This document shows positions 1 to 6,477 of a DNA stretch of 10,720 nt, one piece after another. The notes under the pieces are model-generated. The model did not search any database. It was not told the DNA's origin and saw only the letters and a list, made by a program, of their open reading frames with translations. Source of the DNA: an uncultured Eubacteriales bacterium (lineage in GTDB: Bacteria > Bacillota > Clostridia > Peptostreptococcales > Anaerovoracaceae); contig URWB01000084.1 of NCBI GenBank assembly GCA_900551415.1, positions 1 through 10,720 on the forward strand. Reading direction: 5' to 3'. Position 1 is the first letter of the stretch. Each line of letters starts with the position of its first letter. Both the position numbers and the translations under genes were made by a program.

Positions 1-93
1 AACTGAAATAAAACAATAAGAAAAACCACGCACTTCCTGCATGGTGAACGGGGAATGCGTGGTGAACTCCTTCCGTCACGACTTCGTCGTGCC

Positions 94-120
94 ACCTCCC
101 TCGATGAGGGAGGTTTTATT
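94..120 (+). terminator. Intrinsic terminator-like hairpin, plus strand
   Basis: The stem ACCTCCCTC/GAGGGAGGT with loop GAT is followed at once by TTTTATTT, the layout of a Rho-independent terminator for plus-strand transcripts coming from the left of the window. It also belongs to the palindrome cluster, so its terminator role may be secondary. Confidence 0.5.
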
Positions 121-142
121 TATATATGACGTTATTTCGGCG

Positions 143-167
143 TAAAAGGCTCCCTCTAAGAGGGAGC
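143..167 (-). terminator. Probable 3' terminator of the B12-controlled operon
   Basis: Read on the minus strand, the perfect stem GCTCCCTC/GAGGGAGC is followed by CTTTTA. It lies about 28 bases past the stop of the last minus-strand gene, where the operon terminator is expected. The T-run is short, so termination may be weak or shared with neighbouring palindromes. Confidence 0.5.
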
Positions 168-194
168 TGGCGCGCGTTAGCGCGACTGAAAGAG

Positions 195-539
195 TTAGTG
201 CGTCCCCCAAACGACGGTCAAACCCTTTTCACGGAAGGCTGCCGCCATTTTCGCCATGCCGGGGCATGCGGTTTCCTCCGTGCGTCCGCCGCACAGACCG
301 ATATGGACGATCTCCACGCTCTCGCTGACAAAGCGCTCCAGCTTCTCCACGAAGCCCGCATCCTGCATCGGGTCGCCGTTCTTGACGCAGTGGGAACAGC
401 GCATGAACGCCACCAGCCGAAGCTCCTCGCCTGCGTAACGCTCAAAGGACTTTCGGCGGTCGTAAAAGGCGTTCAAACAGGCACAGCCCGCGCAGACCGT
501 GTTGGAATTTTCGCAGGCCACAATCGCAATTCGTTTCAT
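195..539 (-). CDS. CGGC-domain cysteine-rich putative metal-binding protein
   Basis: A 114-residue soluble protein rich in likely metal ligands: C9, C16, C19 and C21 near the N-terminus, an MRCSHC block (C48, H50, C51), H79, then LCGGR (C83) and C92. This order fits the CGGC domain family (PF08821), whose conserved Cys and His residues have been taken to indicate zinc or other metal binding; here the fourth position of the CGGC motif is Arg (CGGR). The start ATG has AGAAGG 9 bases upstream. It follows the last ATPase gene by 82 bases and has no promoter of its own that I can see, so it is probably the last gene of the B12-controlled cluster. Inference: a cytoplasmic metal-handling or insertion partner for the metal brought in by the transporter. 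There is no direct evidence of which metal. Confidence 0.75.
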   Translation of the reverse strand: MKRIAIVACENSNTVCAGCACLNAFYDRRKSFERYAGEELRLVAFMRCSHCVKNGDPMQDAGFVEKLERFVSESVEIVHIGLCGGRTEETACPGMAKMAAAFREKGLTVVWGTH

Positions 540-580
540 AATTCAATACCTTCTCTAAACCTATATCTATCGTTTTTCCT

Positions 581-656
581 ATCGACCGCAAAGCGGTCGA
601 TTAGCGGGAGGTGCCGGAACCTCAGGTTCCGACTGGAGTTTGAGGCGGAGCCTCAA
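581..656. repeat. Three consecutive palindromes at the ATPase 3' end
   Basis: Three perfect inverted repeats lie in a row: ATCGACCGC/GCGGTCGAT (581-589/593-601), CGGAACCT/AGGTTCCG (615-622/624-631) and TTGAGGC/GCCTCAA (640-646/650-656). The second contains the stop codon of the OppF-type ATPase (622-624), and the third encodes residues just before it. On the minus strand the first stem is not followed by a T-run, so it need not stop transcription into the CGGC gene; it may instead stabilise the upstream mRNA. Confidence 0.6.
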
Positions 657-1329
657 GCGTACCCAGCCGCCCGTCCTCCATGTTCACAATCTCGTCGCAG
701 AATTGCTCGGCAAGCGCCGTGCTGTGCGTGATGAACAGATAGGCGGTCTGATGATGCTGCTGATAGCGGCGCAGGAAGTCGATCATCTGCGCCTGCGTAA
801 TCACGTCCAGCATGCTGGTCGGCTCGTCGAGCAGGATCATCTCCGGCTCAAGCACGGTGACACGTGCCAGCGCAGCACGCTGCAATTCGCCGCCGGAAAG
901 TTCGCCGGGATAGCGGGCAAGATGCTCGGCGTGTAGGCCGAACGGCTCGATAACGGAGAGAATCGCCCCGTCGTCAAACGGTTTGCCCATCAACTTGAAT
1001 GGTTCAACCAGGCTCTGTCGAAGCGTGAGCTGGGGATTGAACGAAACCTCCGGGTGCTGAAAGAGAATCTGAATCCTGCGGCGTGCCTGCCCTCGAATGG
1101 GATAGCTAAGCAGCTTGCCATGGAAAAACAGCTCGCCGGAATCGGGCTTGAGCAAGCCGACCATCATTTGTCCCAGCGTGGATTTGCCGCTGCCGCTCTG
1201 CCCAAGCAGACCGAGCGTTTTGCCCTTTTGCAGGGAAATCGACGCGCCGTCCACCGCGGTGAACCACGTCTTATCCGCGCTGCGGAAGTGCTTGGTCAGC
1301 GAAACAGCCTCCATGATGGTTTCACACAT
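622..1329 (-). CDS. ABC importer ATPase, OppF/DppF/NikE type
   Basis: A 235-residue cytoplasmic ATPase, one of the pair that powers the importer. Visible motifs: Walker A GQSGSGKS (43-50), Q-loop Q91 in FQHPEVSFNP, signature LSGGE (144-148), Walker B MILLDEP (164-170) and switch His202. The start ATG overlaps the end of the OppD-type gene by 8 bases (translational coupling), with GAGGTG about 8 bases upstream. It is shorter than OppF/DppF (over 300 residues) and lacks their Cys-containing C-terminal extension; the length is closer to NikE. Its last ~10 residues (EAPPQTPVGT) and stop lie inside palindromic repeats, so the C-terminus may have been re-made by repeat insertion. Class assignment is firm; the substrate is inferred from the riboswitch. 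Confidence 0.9.
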   Translation of the reverse strand: MCETIMEAVSLTKHFRSADKTWFTAVDGASISLQKGKTLGLLGQSGSGKSTLGQMMVGLLKPDSGELFFHGKLLSYPIRGQARRRIQILFQHPEVSFNPQLTLRQSLVEPFKLMGKPFDDGAILSVIEPFGLHAEHLARYPGELSGGELQRAALARVTVLEPEMILLDEPTSMLDVITQAQMIDFLRRYQQHHQTAYLFITHSTALAEQFCDEIVNMEDGRLGTLEAPPQTPVGT

Positions 1330-2254
1330 ACTGCCAACACCTCACTTTGTGGCCGTCCACGTCCGTCATCGGCGGCATTTCGGCACATTTTTCGCTGCAA
1401 TTCGGGCAGCGCATTCGATATTTGCAGCCGGTCACGCGCGTATCGTCGTGCGCGGGGGCATAGCCGGGGCGGAAATGCAGCCCGTTTTCCGGCATGGCGG
1501 CGAGCATATCGCGCGTATAGGGATGCTGCGGATGGGCGTACAGCTCGTCCGCGTCGGCGACCTCGATGAGATTCGCCGCATACATCACACCGATGCGATT
1601 GGCGATGGCGCGCGCAAAGCTCAGGTCGTGCGTGACGCAGACCATCGTCTGCCCGTCCAGCTCGTTCAGCGTGTCAGCGACCAGACGGATGCGTGCTTCG
1701 TCCAGCCCTTTGGTCGGCTCGTCAAAGAGCAGAAGCTCCGCGTCGGCACTGATGCCCATCGCAATCAGCGCACGCTGGCGCATGCCGCCGCTCAGGGTGT
1801 AGGGGTACTGCCGCGCCAGTTCTTCTTCACGCCCCAGATGAAAGCGGCGCATCAGCTCCACCGCGCGGGCAATCGCCCGTTTTTTATTCATGCCGCGATG
1901 CGCGATCAGCGGTTCGCCAACCTGAAATCCAACGGAAAGCAGCGGGTTCATGCCGTTGCCGCTTCCCTGCGGCACATAGGAGATTTGACCGCCGCGAACG
2001 CCATCCATCTGCTTGGGCGAAAGGGCGAACAGGCTTTGCCCGTGAAAGCACACGTCGCCGCTGACGACAGCACTTGCCGGAAGCAGGCGCAGCACGGAGA
2101 GCAAAAGGATGCTCTTGCCGCTTCCCGTTTCGCCGATGATGCAGAGTTTATCGCCGGGAAAGACAGAGAGGGAGACCTGTTCAACCGCCTGTACGGCACT
2201 GCCGTTGGCAAAGCGGACGGAAACGTTTTGAATATCCAAAATCGCATTTTCCAC
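1322..2254 (-). CDS. ABC importer ATPase, OppD/DppD/NikD type
   Basis: From the GTG at 2254 this is a 310-residue ATPase. Motifs: Walker A GETGSGKS (41-48), Q-loop Q96, signature LSGGM (154-158), Walker B LLLFDEP (174-180) and His209. The C-terminal oligopeptide-ABC extension (about 235-310) contains HPYTRDML and a cluster of cysteines (C277, C283, C286, C290, C306), as in DppD/OppD proteins where such cysteines can hold an Fe-S cluster. GTG 2254 has GGGAG 8 bases upstream. A second GTG at 2263 forms a GTGA overlap with the permease stop but leaves no room for the ribosome binding site. The longer frame reaching 2347 runs through permease codons and is unlikely. It pairs with the next ATPase as a heterodimer under the two permeases. 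Confidence 0.9.
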   Translation of the reverse strand: MENAILDIQNVSVRFANGSAVQAVEQVSLSVFPGDKLCIIGETGSGKSILLLSVLRLLPASAVVSGDVCFHGQSLFALSPKQMDGVRGGQISYVPQGSGNGMNPLLSVGFQVGEPLIAHRGMNKKRAIARAVELMRRFHLGREEELARQYPYTLSGGMRQRALIAMGISADAELLLFDEPTKGLDEARIRLVADTLNELDGQTMVCVTHDLSFARAIANRIGVMYAANLIEVADADELYAHPQHPYTRDMLAAMPENGLHFRPGYAPAHDDTRVTGCKYRMRCPNCSEKCAEMPPMTDVDGHKVRCWQYV

Positions 2255-2259
2255 AGTAA

Positions 2260-3060
2260 TCACTCCCTTCTCTGCCGGCCATAGTAGCCCACGAGCATGA
2301 AGCCCATCACCGCGACGCTGATGCAGATGATCGGCGGCAGATACCACCAGATCTGTTTGCGCAGAATGCTGTTGCGGAAGAAAGCAAAATGCAGGATGTT
2401 GCCCCAGCTCTTTTGACCGTATGTTCCCAGACCGAGAAAGCTCAATCCGGATTCCGTCGTCATCGCGCCGGAGACGGAAAGCGCCATGCGCGTGAGCAGG
2501 ATATCTTTGAGGTTGGGCAAAATGTGGCGCACCATGATGACCGGCGCGGAAACGCCCATCGCCTTTTCAATCTTGATATAGGGCAGTTCGCAGATCTGCT
2601 TGACGCGCGTGCGCAGGATGCGTGCCGTGCCCGTCCATGCGGTGATGCTGATCGCCAGAATCAGGCTGAACATGCCGCTCTTGAGGTAGGCAATCAGCAG
2701 CATCGTCAGCGGCAGGGACGGAACTGCCATCGCAACGTCGATCACAGCGCAGATGGTTTTATCCGCCGTACCGCCGAAGTATCCGGCGATAAGTGCCAAA
2801 GCTGTGCCGATCAGCGAAACCAGCAGTGCGGAAAACACGCCGAGCAGCAGCGACACGCGTGTGCCGTAAACCATCTCGCTGAAAATATCCTGCCCCAAAT
2901 CGTTCGTCCCCAGCAGATGCTCCGCGCTGGGCTTGAGATACGCCGTGCCCAGTTCAGAGGGGTCATACGGCGCGATGAAATCCGCGAAAATCGCAATCAG
3001 GCAGAACGCCAAAATGATGCACCAGCCTGCGATAGCGGCGGGGTTATGCTTTTTACGCAC
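2260..3060 (-). CDS. ABC importer permease, DppC/OppC/NikC type
   Basis: A 266-residue inner-membrane permease of the binding-protein-dependent transport family. It begins with a short basic tail (MRKKHNP) and a first membrane segment, then IAPYDPSE and LLGTNDLGQDIFSEMVYGTR, a hallmark of the DppC/NikC group. The EAA loop that contacts the ATPases is visible as KAMGVSAPVIMVRHILPN. I chose GTG 3060 because GGAGGAGG lies about 9 bases upstream and the gene then overlaps the preceding permease by 8 bases. A frame extends upstream to 3177, but that part is low-complexity Arg/Ser sequence opposite the real permease codons. It forms a heterodimer with the DppB-type permease. Confidence 0.9.
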   Translation of the reverse strand: MRKKHNPAAIAGWCIILAFCLIAIFADFIAPYDPSELGTAYLKPSAEHLLGTNDLGQDIFSEMVYGTRVSLLLGVFSALLVSLIGTALALIAGYFGGTADKTICAVIDVAMAVPSLPLTMLLIAYLKSGMFSLILAISITAWTGTARILRTRVKQICELPYIKIEKAMGVSAPVIMVRHILPNLKDILLTRMALSVSGAMTTESGLSFLGLGTYGQKSWGNILHFAFFRNSILRKQIWWYLPPIICISVAVMGFMLVGYYGRQRRE

Positions 3061-4045
3061 GCTCTGCCGCCTCCTCCCGAATGCGCGGGTCGATCGCCGC
3101 GGCGACGATATCGCCCAGCAGGTTGCTGAGCACGACGCAGAGCGCCGAAAGCAGGAAGCAGAACTGCGCGGTCGCAAAGTCGCGGCAGGATACGGCGTTG
3201 TACATCATCTGTCCCATGCCCTTCCAGCCGAAGACGACCTCGACCACCATTGCGCCGGAGAGCAGCCCGCCCAGCTGCATGCACAGCGATGTGGAATACG
3301 GCACGAGCGCGTTTTTAAGCACATGGCGAAAGAGTACCTTGTTTTGACCGATGCCCTTGGCGCGTGCGGTGAGGATGTATTCCTCCTGCCGAATCTGGGA
3401 GACGGTGCTTTTCATCAGCATGAAATCACCCGACGTGCGGAACAGAATCAAAATGCACAGCGGCAGAATCATGTGCCGGACGATGCTCGCAGTCCGCGCC
3501 GCGCCGGAAAGACCGGGCGAAACCATGCCGTTGATCGGCACCCACTTGAGCTTGTAGGCGAACGCGATGAGCAGCAGCAGACTCAGGCAGTTTGAAGGAA
3601 TGGTATTCAGAAACAGGAAAAACGGCGTGGCGATGCGGTCAAACAGACCGCCGGGGCGGATGCCCGCGTGAATGCCGAGCACCGCGCCGAGAATGCAGGA
3701 GATGATGAGCGTCGGAACGGAGAGCAGCAGCGTCCAATACGCGGCGGAACGGAAATTTTCGATGACGGGCTTCTGGTTGGTATAGGAAAGACCGAAATCC
3801 AGCGTCAGCACGCTTTTCATGTAGCGCGCGTACTGCGTCGGCAGATCGTCGTTCAGACCGAATTTCTCCGTGACCTGTTCCAGATAGGCAGGGTTGTTAT
3901 CCAGCAGGTAATAGTATTCCTCTTCGCCAATCAGAAAGATGATCGGGTCGCCCGGCATGGTATGCACCAGCGTGAAGCTGATGGTGATAATCAGCCAGAT
4001 CGTCGCAATGGCGATGAGGGTTTTCTTGAGGATGTGTTTGAACAA
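3053..4045 (-). CDS. ABC importer permease, DppB/OppB/NikB type
   Basis: A 330-residue inner-membrane permease. The N-terminus (MFKHILKKTL, then a hydrophobic helix and HTMPGDPI) is typical of the DppB/NikB group, as are the ~100-residue segment before the second helix and the EAA loop TARAKGIGQNKVLFRHVLKN. I chose TTG 4045 because GGGAG sits 9 bases upstream and the protein then starts at the family's usual place; an earlier TTG at 4084 would add 13 residues with no family match and would begin inside the hairpin. It is 82 bases after the binding-protein gene and is followed by the second permease with an 8-base overlap. Confidence 0.9.
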   Translation of the reverse strand: MFKHILKKTLIAIATIWLIITISFTLVHTMPGDPIIFLIGEEEYYYLLDNNPAYLEQVTEKFGLNDDLPTQYARYMKSVLTLDFGLSYTNQKPVIENFRSAAYWTLLLSVPTLIISCILGAVLGIHAGIRPGGLFDRIATPFFLFLNTIPSNCLSLLLLIAFAYKLKWVPINGMVSPGLSGAARTASIVRHMILPLCILILFRTSGDFMLMKSTVSQIRQEEYILTARAKGIGQNKVLFRHVLKNALVPYSTSLCMQLGGLLSGAMVVEVVFGWKGMGQMMYNAVSCRDFATAQFCFLLSALCVVLSNLLGDIVAAAIDPRIREEAAERA

Positions 4046-4069
4046 AAGGAAATCACTCCCGTTATAGCA

Positions 4070-4112
4070 GAAAAGGGCTGACAAGCCCCAAGATCAAGGA
4101 TTTGTCAGTCCC
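4070..4112 (-). terminator. Attenuator-like hairpin between binding protein and permease genes
   Basis: In the minus-strand RNA, GGGACUGACAA pairs with UUGUCAGCCC (core arms 4102-4108 and 4078-4084, extended by GC and GU pairs) around a ~17-base loop, and UUUUC follows. This resembles an intrinsic terminator or processing hairpin. Such sites after binding-protein genes commonly leave the binding protein more abundant than the membrane subunits; here that is inferred. Confidence 0.6.
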
Positions 4113-4127
4113 CAAATTCAGATATGC

Positions 4128-5747
4128 TTACTTCGCCGTCAGGTCAAACCAGGTTCTGGCATTGATGACGCCCCAGCTCTGCCAGTTATCCCAGCCTTCA
4201 ATCTTGTCGGTGCGATACGGGAAGAAGCCCGTCTGCCACGCGAAGGTCAGACCGAACATCTCCTCGTCGGCGAGGTGCTGGAGGTTGCGGCTGTTTTCGA
4301 TATACTGCTCGTCGTTGATGGCCTCGGTCATCGCGTAGTAGTATTCCTTCAGACGCGGATCATGGCAGCTGCCCCAGTGCCAGCCGGAATCGCCGTCGCG
4401 CAGCTCGGCGAGCATGTAGCGGAACGGCGTGGAATAGAGCATGCCAGAGGTGGTAAAGGTGATGGAGATGTCGTATTCCTCCTTGGTCACCTTATCTTCC
4501 CAAATCTCGCTGTTAGCGATGGCTTCCTCGTCGATGTGGCAGTTCACGCCGACATTCTGGAGGGACTTGCAGACGATTTCGCCCAGACGGGAGCGGACTT
4601 CCATGCTGCGGGAATACTGCGGAATGACGGACAGATCCATCTTGCCGCCGTCCGGCAGTTCGCGCCAGCCGTCGCCGTCCGCATCGACATAGCCCGCCGC
4701 ATCCAGCATGGATTTCGCGGTCTCCGCGTTGTACTCCAGCATCGCGATGGAATCGTCAAAGCCCTTGAAGGACGGACCAAGCACGCCGCGGTTGGCAGGC
4801 TTGCCGTATTCGCCGTTGATGGCGGTCGCCGCGGTCGGGTAGTCGATGGCGTAGGCAATCGCCTGACGGAAATTCACGTCGTCGCCCGGTGTGCGGCTGC
4901 ATCCGAACAGCATCTGATAGCTGCCAGCGAACGGGCTTTCGCCCATGTCGAGTCCGTCCATACCGGTGAAGCTGTCGATCAGTGTCGCTTCAATCGGGTT
5001 GGCGTAGTTGTAATACGCGTCGCACTCGCCGCTTGCCAGCGCCATCATCAGGCTCGCCTGATCCGCGTAGGTCTGCACGGTCACCTTGTCCACGGTGATT
5101 TCGCCGAGGAACGCGTTCTCCGGCACGGCCTCATAGTAAGAGGTCTGGGAATCCACATCGTAGCCCACCAGCTTGTACGGGCCGCAGCCAATGGCAGCGT
5201 CCTCGCCGGTGTAGTGGGAATAATCCTCGATGCCTTCCCAGATGTGCTTGGCATAGATGCATGCCGTGTTCATGCAGGAGGTGTTGAGGTAATAATACAC
5301 GTCCGGCTGGGAGAAGGTCAGGCGCGCCGCGTTTTCGCCGGTGATCTCCACGCTGACCAGATTGGACAGACCGCCGACCTTCTTCACGTCGCGCTGGAAC
5401 TCGAAGGTGAAGATGATATCCTCGTCGGTCACGGGCTGACCATCATGCCAGATCGCGCCCTTATGCCAGGTGAAATCCAGCACCTTACCGTCTTCCGAAA
5501 TCTCGTAGCTGGTGAAAAAATAGGGCTGCAAATCGCCGTTCGCGTCGCGATAGACGTAGTTGCCCTGCGTCAGACCGTTGTAATTCATGCGACCGAATGC
5601 GTCGCTTTGGGTGGTCATGTTGAAGGTGTTGTTGGCTGCCGTCGTGCCGACGATGAGGTTTTCGACGTGCTTTTTGCCCTCGGCCATGGCGCAGGAGAGC
5701 GAGAACACAAACACCAGCATAAGCAGCAGGGAGACAAGTTTCTTCAT
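4128..5747 (-). CDS. Family-5 solute-binding protein of the B12-controlled importer
   Basis: A 539-residue extracytoplasmic substrate-binding protein of the SBP_bac_5 (peptide/nickel/opine) family. It has a basic-hydrophobic signal sequence (MKKLVSLLLMLVFVF), then LSCAMAEG: C19 could be a lipid anchor, but the lipobox (FSLSC) is not canonical, and AMA/EG also fits signal peptidase I. Family features follow, including FTWHKGAIWHDGQPVTDEDIIF and the VNFRQAIAYAIDYP block. The start ATG at 5747 has AGGAGG about 10 bases upstream; the frame upstream of it runs through the leader RNA and is not coding. It is the first gene after the B12 riboswitch, so the ligand is probably cobalt, a cobalt chelate or a corrinoid. 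Family assignment is firm; the ligand is inference. Confidence 0.92.
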   Translation of the reverse strand: MKKLVSLLLMLVFVFSLSCAMAEGKKHVENLIVGTTAANNTFNMTTQSDAFGRMNYNGLTQGNYVYRDANGDLQPYFFTSYEISEDGKVLDFTWHKGAIWHDGQPVTDEDIIFTFEFQRDVKKVGGLSNLVSVEITGENAARLTFSQPDVYYYLNTSCMNTACIYAKHIWEGIEDYSHYTGEDAAIGCGPYKLVGYDVDSQTSYYEAVPENAFLGEITVDKVTVQTYADQASLMMALASGECDAYYNYANPIEATLIDSFTGMDGLDMGESPFAGSYQMLFGCSRTPGDDVNFRQAIAYAIDYPTAATAINGEYGKPANRGVLGPSFKGFDDSIAMLEYNAETAKSMLDAAGYVDADGDGWRELPDGGKMDLSVIPQYSRSMEVRSRLGEIVCKSLQNVGVNCHIDEEAIANSEIWEDKVTKEEYDISITFTTSGMLYSTPFRYMLAELRDGDSGWHWGSCHDPRLKEYYYAMTEAINDEQYIENSRNLQHLADEEMFGLTFAWQTGFFPYRTDKIEGWDNWQSWGVINARTWFDLTAK

Positions 5748-5785
5748 TCGGATTATTCCTCCTTTTATTTGGTGCGCAAGACGAC

Positions 5786-5830
5786 AAAAAGCACTGCATC
5801 GACAATCTTTTTCGGTCGGCACAGTGCTTT
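5786..5830 (-). terminator. Riboswitch expression-platform terminator
   Basis: In the minus-strand RNA, AAAGCACUG pairs with CAGUGCUUUUU, with a further CGAC/GUCG stem inside, ending in a U-run. It ends about 39 bases before the binding-protein start codon. Part of its inner arm, GAUUGUCG (5807-5800), is exactly complementary to CGACAAUC (5926-5919) just after the aptamer; pairing there would break the terminator. This is a classic ON/OFF transcription switch layout. Confidence 0.85.
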
Positions 5831-5929
5831 GAGCGCGCCAAACAAACCCGCCGCCGTCAGGAAAAACGGGATATTTGGGTACAGAAAAAACAGCTCTTCC
5901 GAGACCGGGAAGACCCTTGATTGTCGCAA

Positions 5930-6122
5930 AAAGTATGTATTCTGACTCAGGCTTCATAGCAGACGCTCTCGCCTTCCCAGAGCTTACACCCCAGTGACTG
6001 ACCCAAAGGGTCGTGAGAGCCGCTCAGCCAATACAGCAGCGGTCCTGTGCGGGATTCTCACCCGGCTTCCCATGCGCAAAGGCATGATGCTTTTCGCTAC
6101 GCTATGCAGTTTGAGGCTTACG
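5930..6122 (-). promoter_or_regulatory. Cobalamin (B12) riboswitch aptamer
   Basis: Read on the minus strand, the leader carries the conserved cobalamin-riboswitch blocks in order. The central block reads GGGAAGCCGGGTGAGAATCC, then CGCACAGGACCGCTGCTGTA (around 6032-6072). Next come the GTCACTGG block, a GGGAAGGCG block, and a B12-box-like segment AGTCAGAATACATAC (5933-5947). The core matches the family consensus closely; the B12 box differs in its second half from the usual AGYCAGGAGACCTGCC. The element sits directly downstream of the consensus promoter and upstream of a terminator and the importer genes. Members of this family sense adenosylcobalamin or related cobalamins and switch genes off when cobalamin is plentiful, so the importer should be expressed under cobalamin shortage. 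Confidence 0.95.
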
Positions 6123-6131
6123 CCATAAGGA

Positions 6132-6160
6132 ATTATAGGGGGATTTGAGGCGGTTGTCAA
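6132..6160 (-). promoter_or_regulatory. Consensus sigma-A promoter of the B12-controlled operon
   Basis: On the minus strand TTGACA (6160-6155) and TATAAT (6137-6132) are separated by exactly 17 bases: a perfect housekeeping promoter. Transcription would begin near 6125, at the start of the riboswitch. With so strong a promoter, control must rest mainly on the riboswitch. Confidence 0.9.
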
Positions 6161-6226
6161 GGCGATGTGCTCGATGAATATATACAAAAAATCTTTTGAA
6201 CAGAAGGATAAGAGCGCAAAACTCTG

Positions 6227-6245
6227 AAAATATTCCTTGACAAAA
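6227..6245 (+). repeat. Direct repeat copy 1 (19 bp, 18/19 match to 7417-7435)
   Basis: AAAATATTCCTTGACAAAA here matches AAAATAATCCTTGACAAAA at 7417-7435 with one difference. The copies are 1190 bases apart and bracket the DUF6338-like gene segment. Both contain TTGACAAAA, so they may be parallel -35 elements and not ends of an insert. Confidence 0.5.
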
Positions 6246-6473
6246 ACAGTTACTGTAGCAGGCGATGATATTGATCTTCGGCAAAACAAATTGAGATCTT
6301 TACACATAAGTAAAAGTACAAAATATAAATATAGGAGATCTGCGCTATACCTCAAACGAGTGAATAAGAAGTCTCGTATTAGGAACAGATACACAACTGT
6401 ATATGAAGAAGGCCCTGGCGGTAAAGGTGATGGAGGAAATCCGCCAATTATTAGTACAGATATCAAGGAGTGA
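6237..6473 (+). CDS. Doubtful small ORF upstream of the DUF6338-like gene
   Basis: A 78-codon frame opening with TTG at 6237 and ending TGA 4 bases before the next gene's ATG. The product would be basic in the middle (many Lys/Arg and Tyr) with a Gly/Pro-rich end (GPGGKGDGGNPP). I do not recognise it. There is no ribosome binding site before the TTG, and this TTG is part of the TTGACA-containing direct repeat, so the start is unconvincing. Its last codons supply the AAGGAG ribosome binding site of the following gene, so coupling is possible if it is translated. It could also be the decayed 3' end of a lost gene. Confidence 0.3.
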   Translation: MTKTVTVAGDDIDLRQNKLRSLHISKSTKYKYRRSALYLKRVNKKSRIRNRYTTVYEEGPGGKGDGGNPPIISTDIKE

Positions 6474-6477
6474 GTGA

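Larger units (their letters stand above)
26..167. repeat. Cluster of short perfect palindromes (REP-like) downstream of the operon
   Basis: This gene-free stretch holds a run of independent inverted repeats: CCACGCA at 26-32 with TGCGTGG at 56-62; CACGAC/GTCGTG at 77-82/86-91 with loop TTC; CCTCCCTC/GAGGGAGG at 95-102/106-113 with loop GAT; and GCTCCCTC/GAGGGAGC at 149-156/160-167 with loop TAA. Two of the stems share the CTCCCTC core with different flanks, which suggests members of a dispersed palindromic repeat family and not a single-copy regulator. No coding sequence is supported in bases 1-194. The family cannot be named without comparing genomes. Confidence 0.6.

Noticed and set aside
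1115..2284. A 389-codon plus-strand frame
   Set aside because: It is opposite the two ABC ATPase genes, whose motifs are all intact; low-information His/Arg-rich composition marks it as a shadow.
2255..2347. Longer N-terminus for the OppD-type ATPase
   Set aside because: The added residues overlap permease codons and do not resemble the family; GTG 2254 has a properly spaced ribosome binding site.
4275..5945. A 556-codon open frame on the plus strand
   Set aside because: It lies wholly antisense to the binding-protein gene, shows no recognisable domain, and is explained by the high-GC codon use of the real gene.
5984..6466. A 160-codon minus-strand frame over the leader region
   Set aside because: It runs through the B12 riboswitch and the consensus promoter, so it is not a plausible protein gene.
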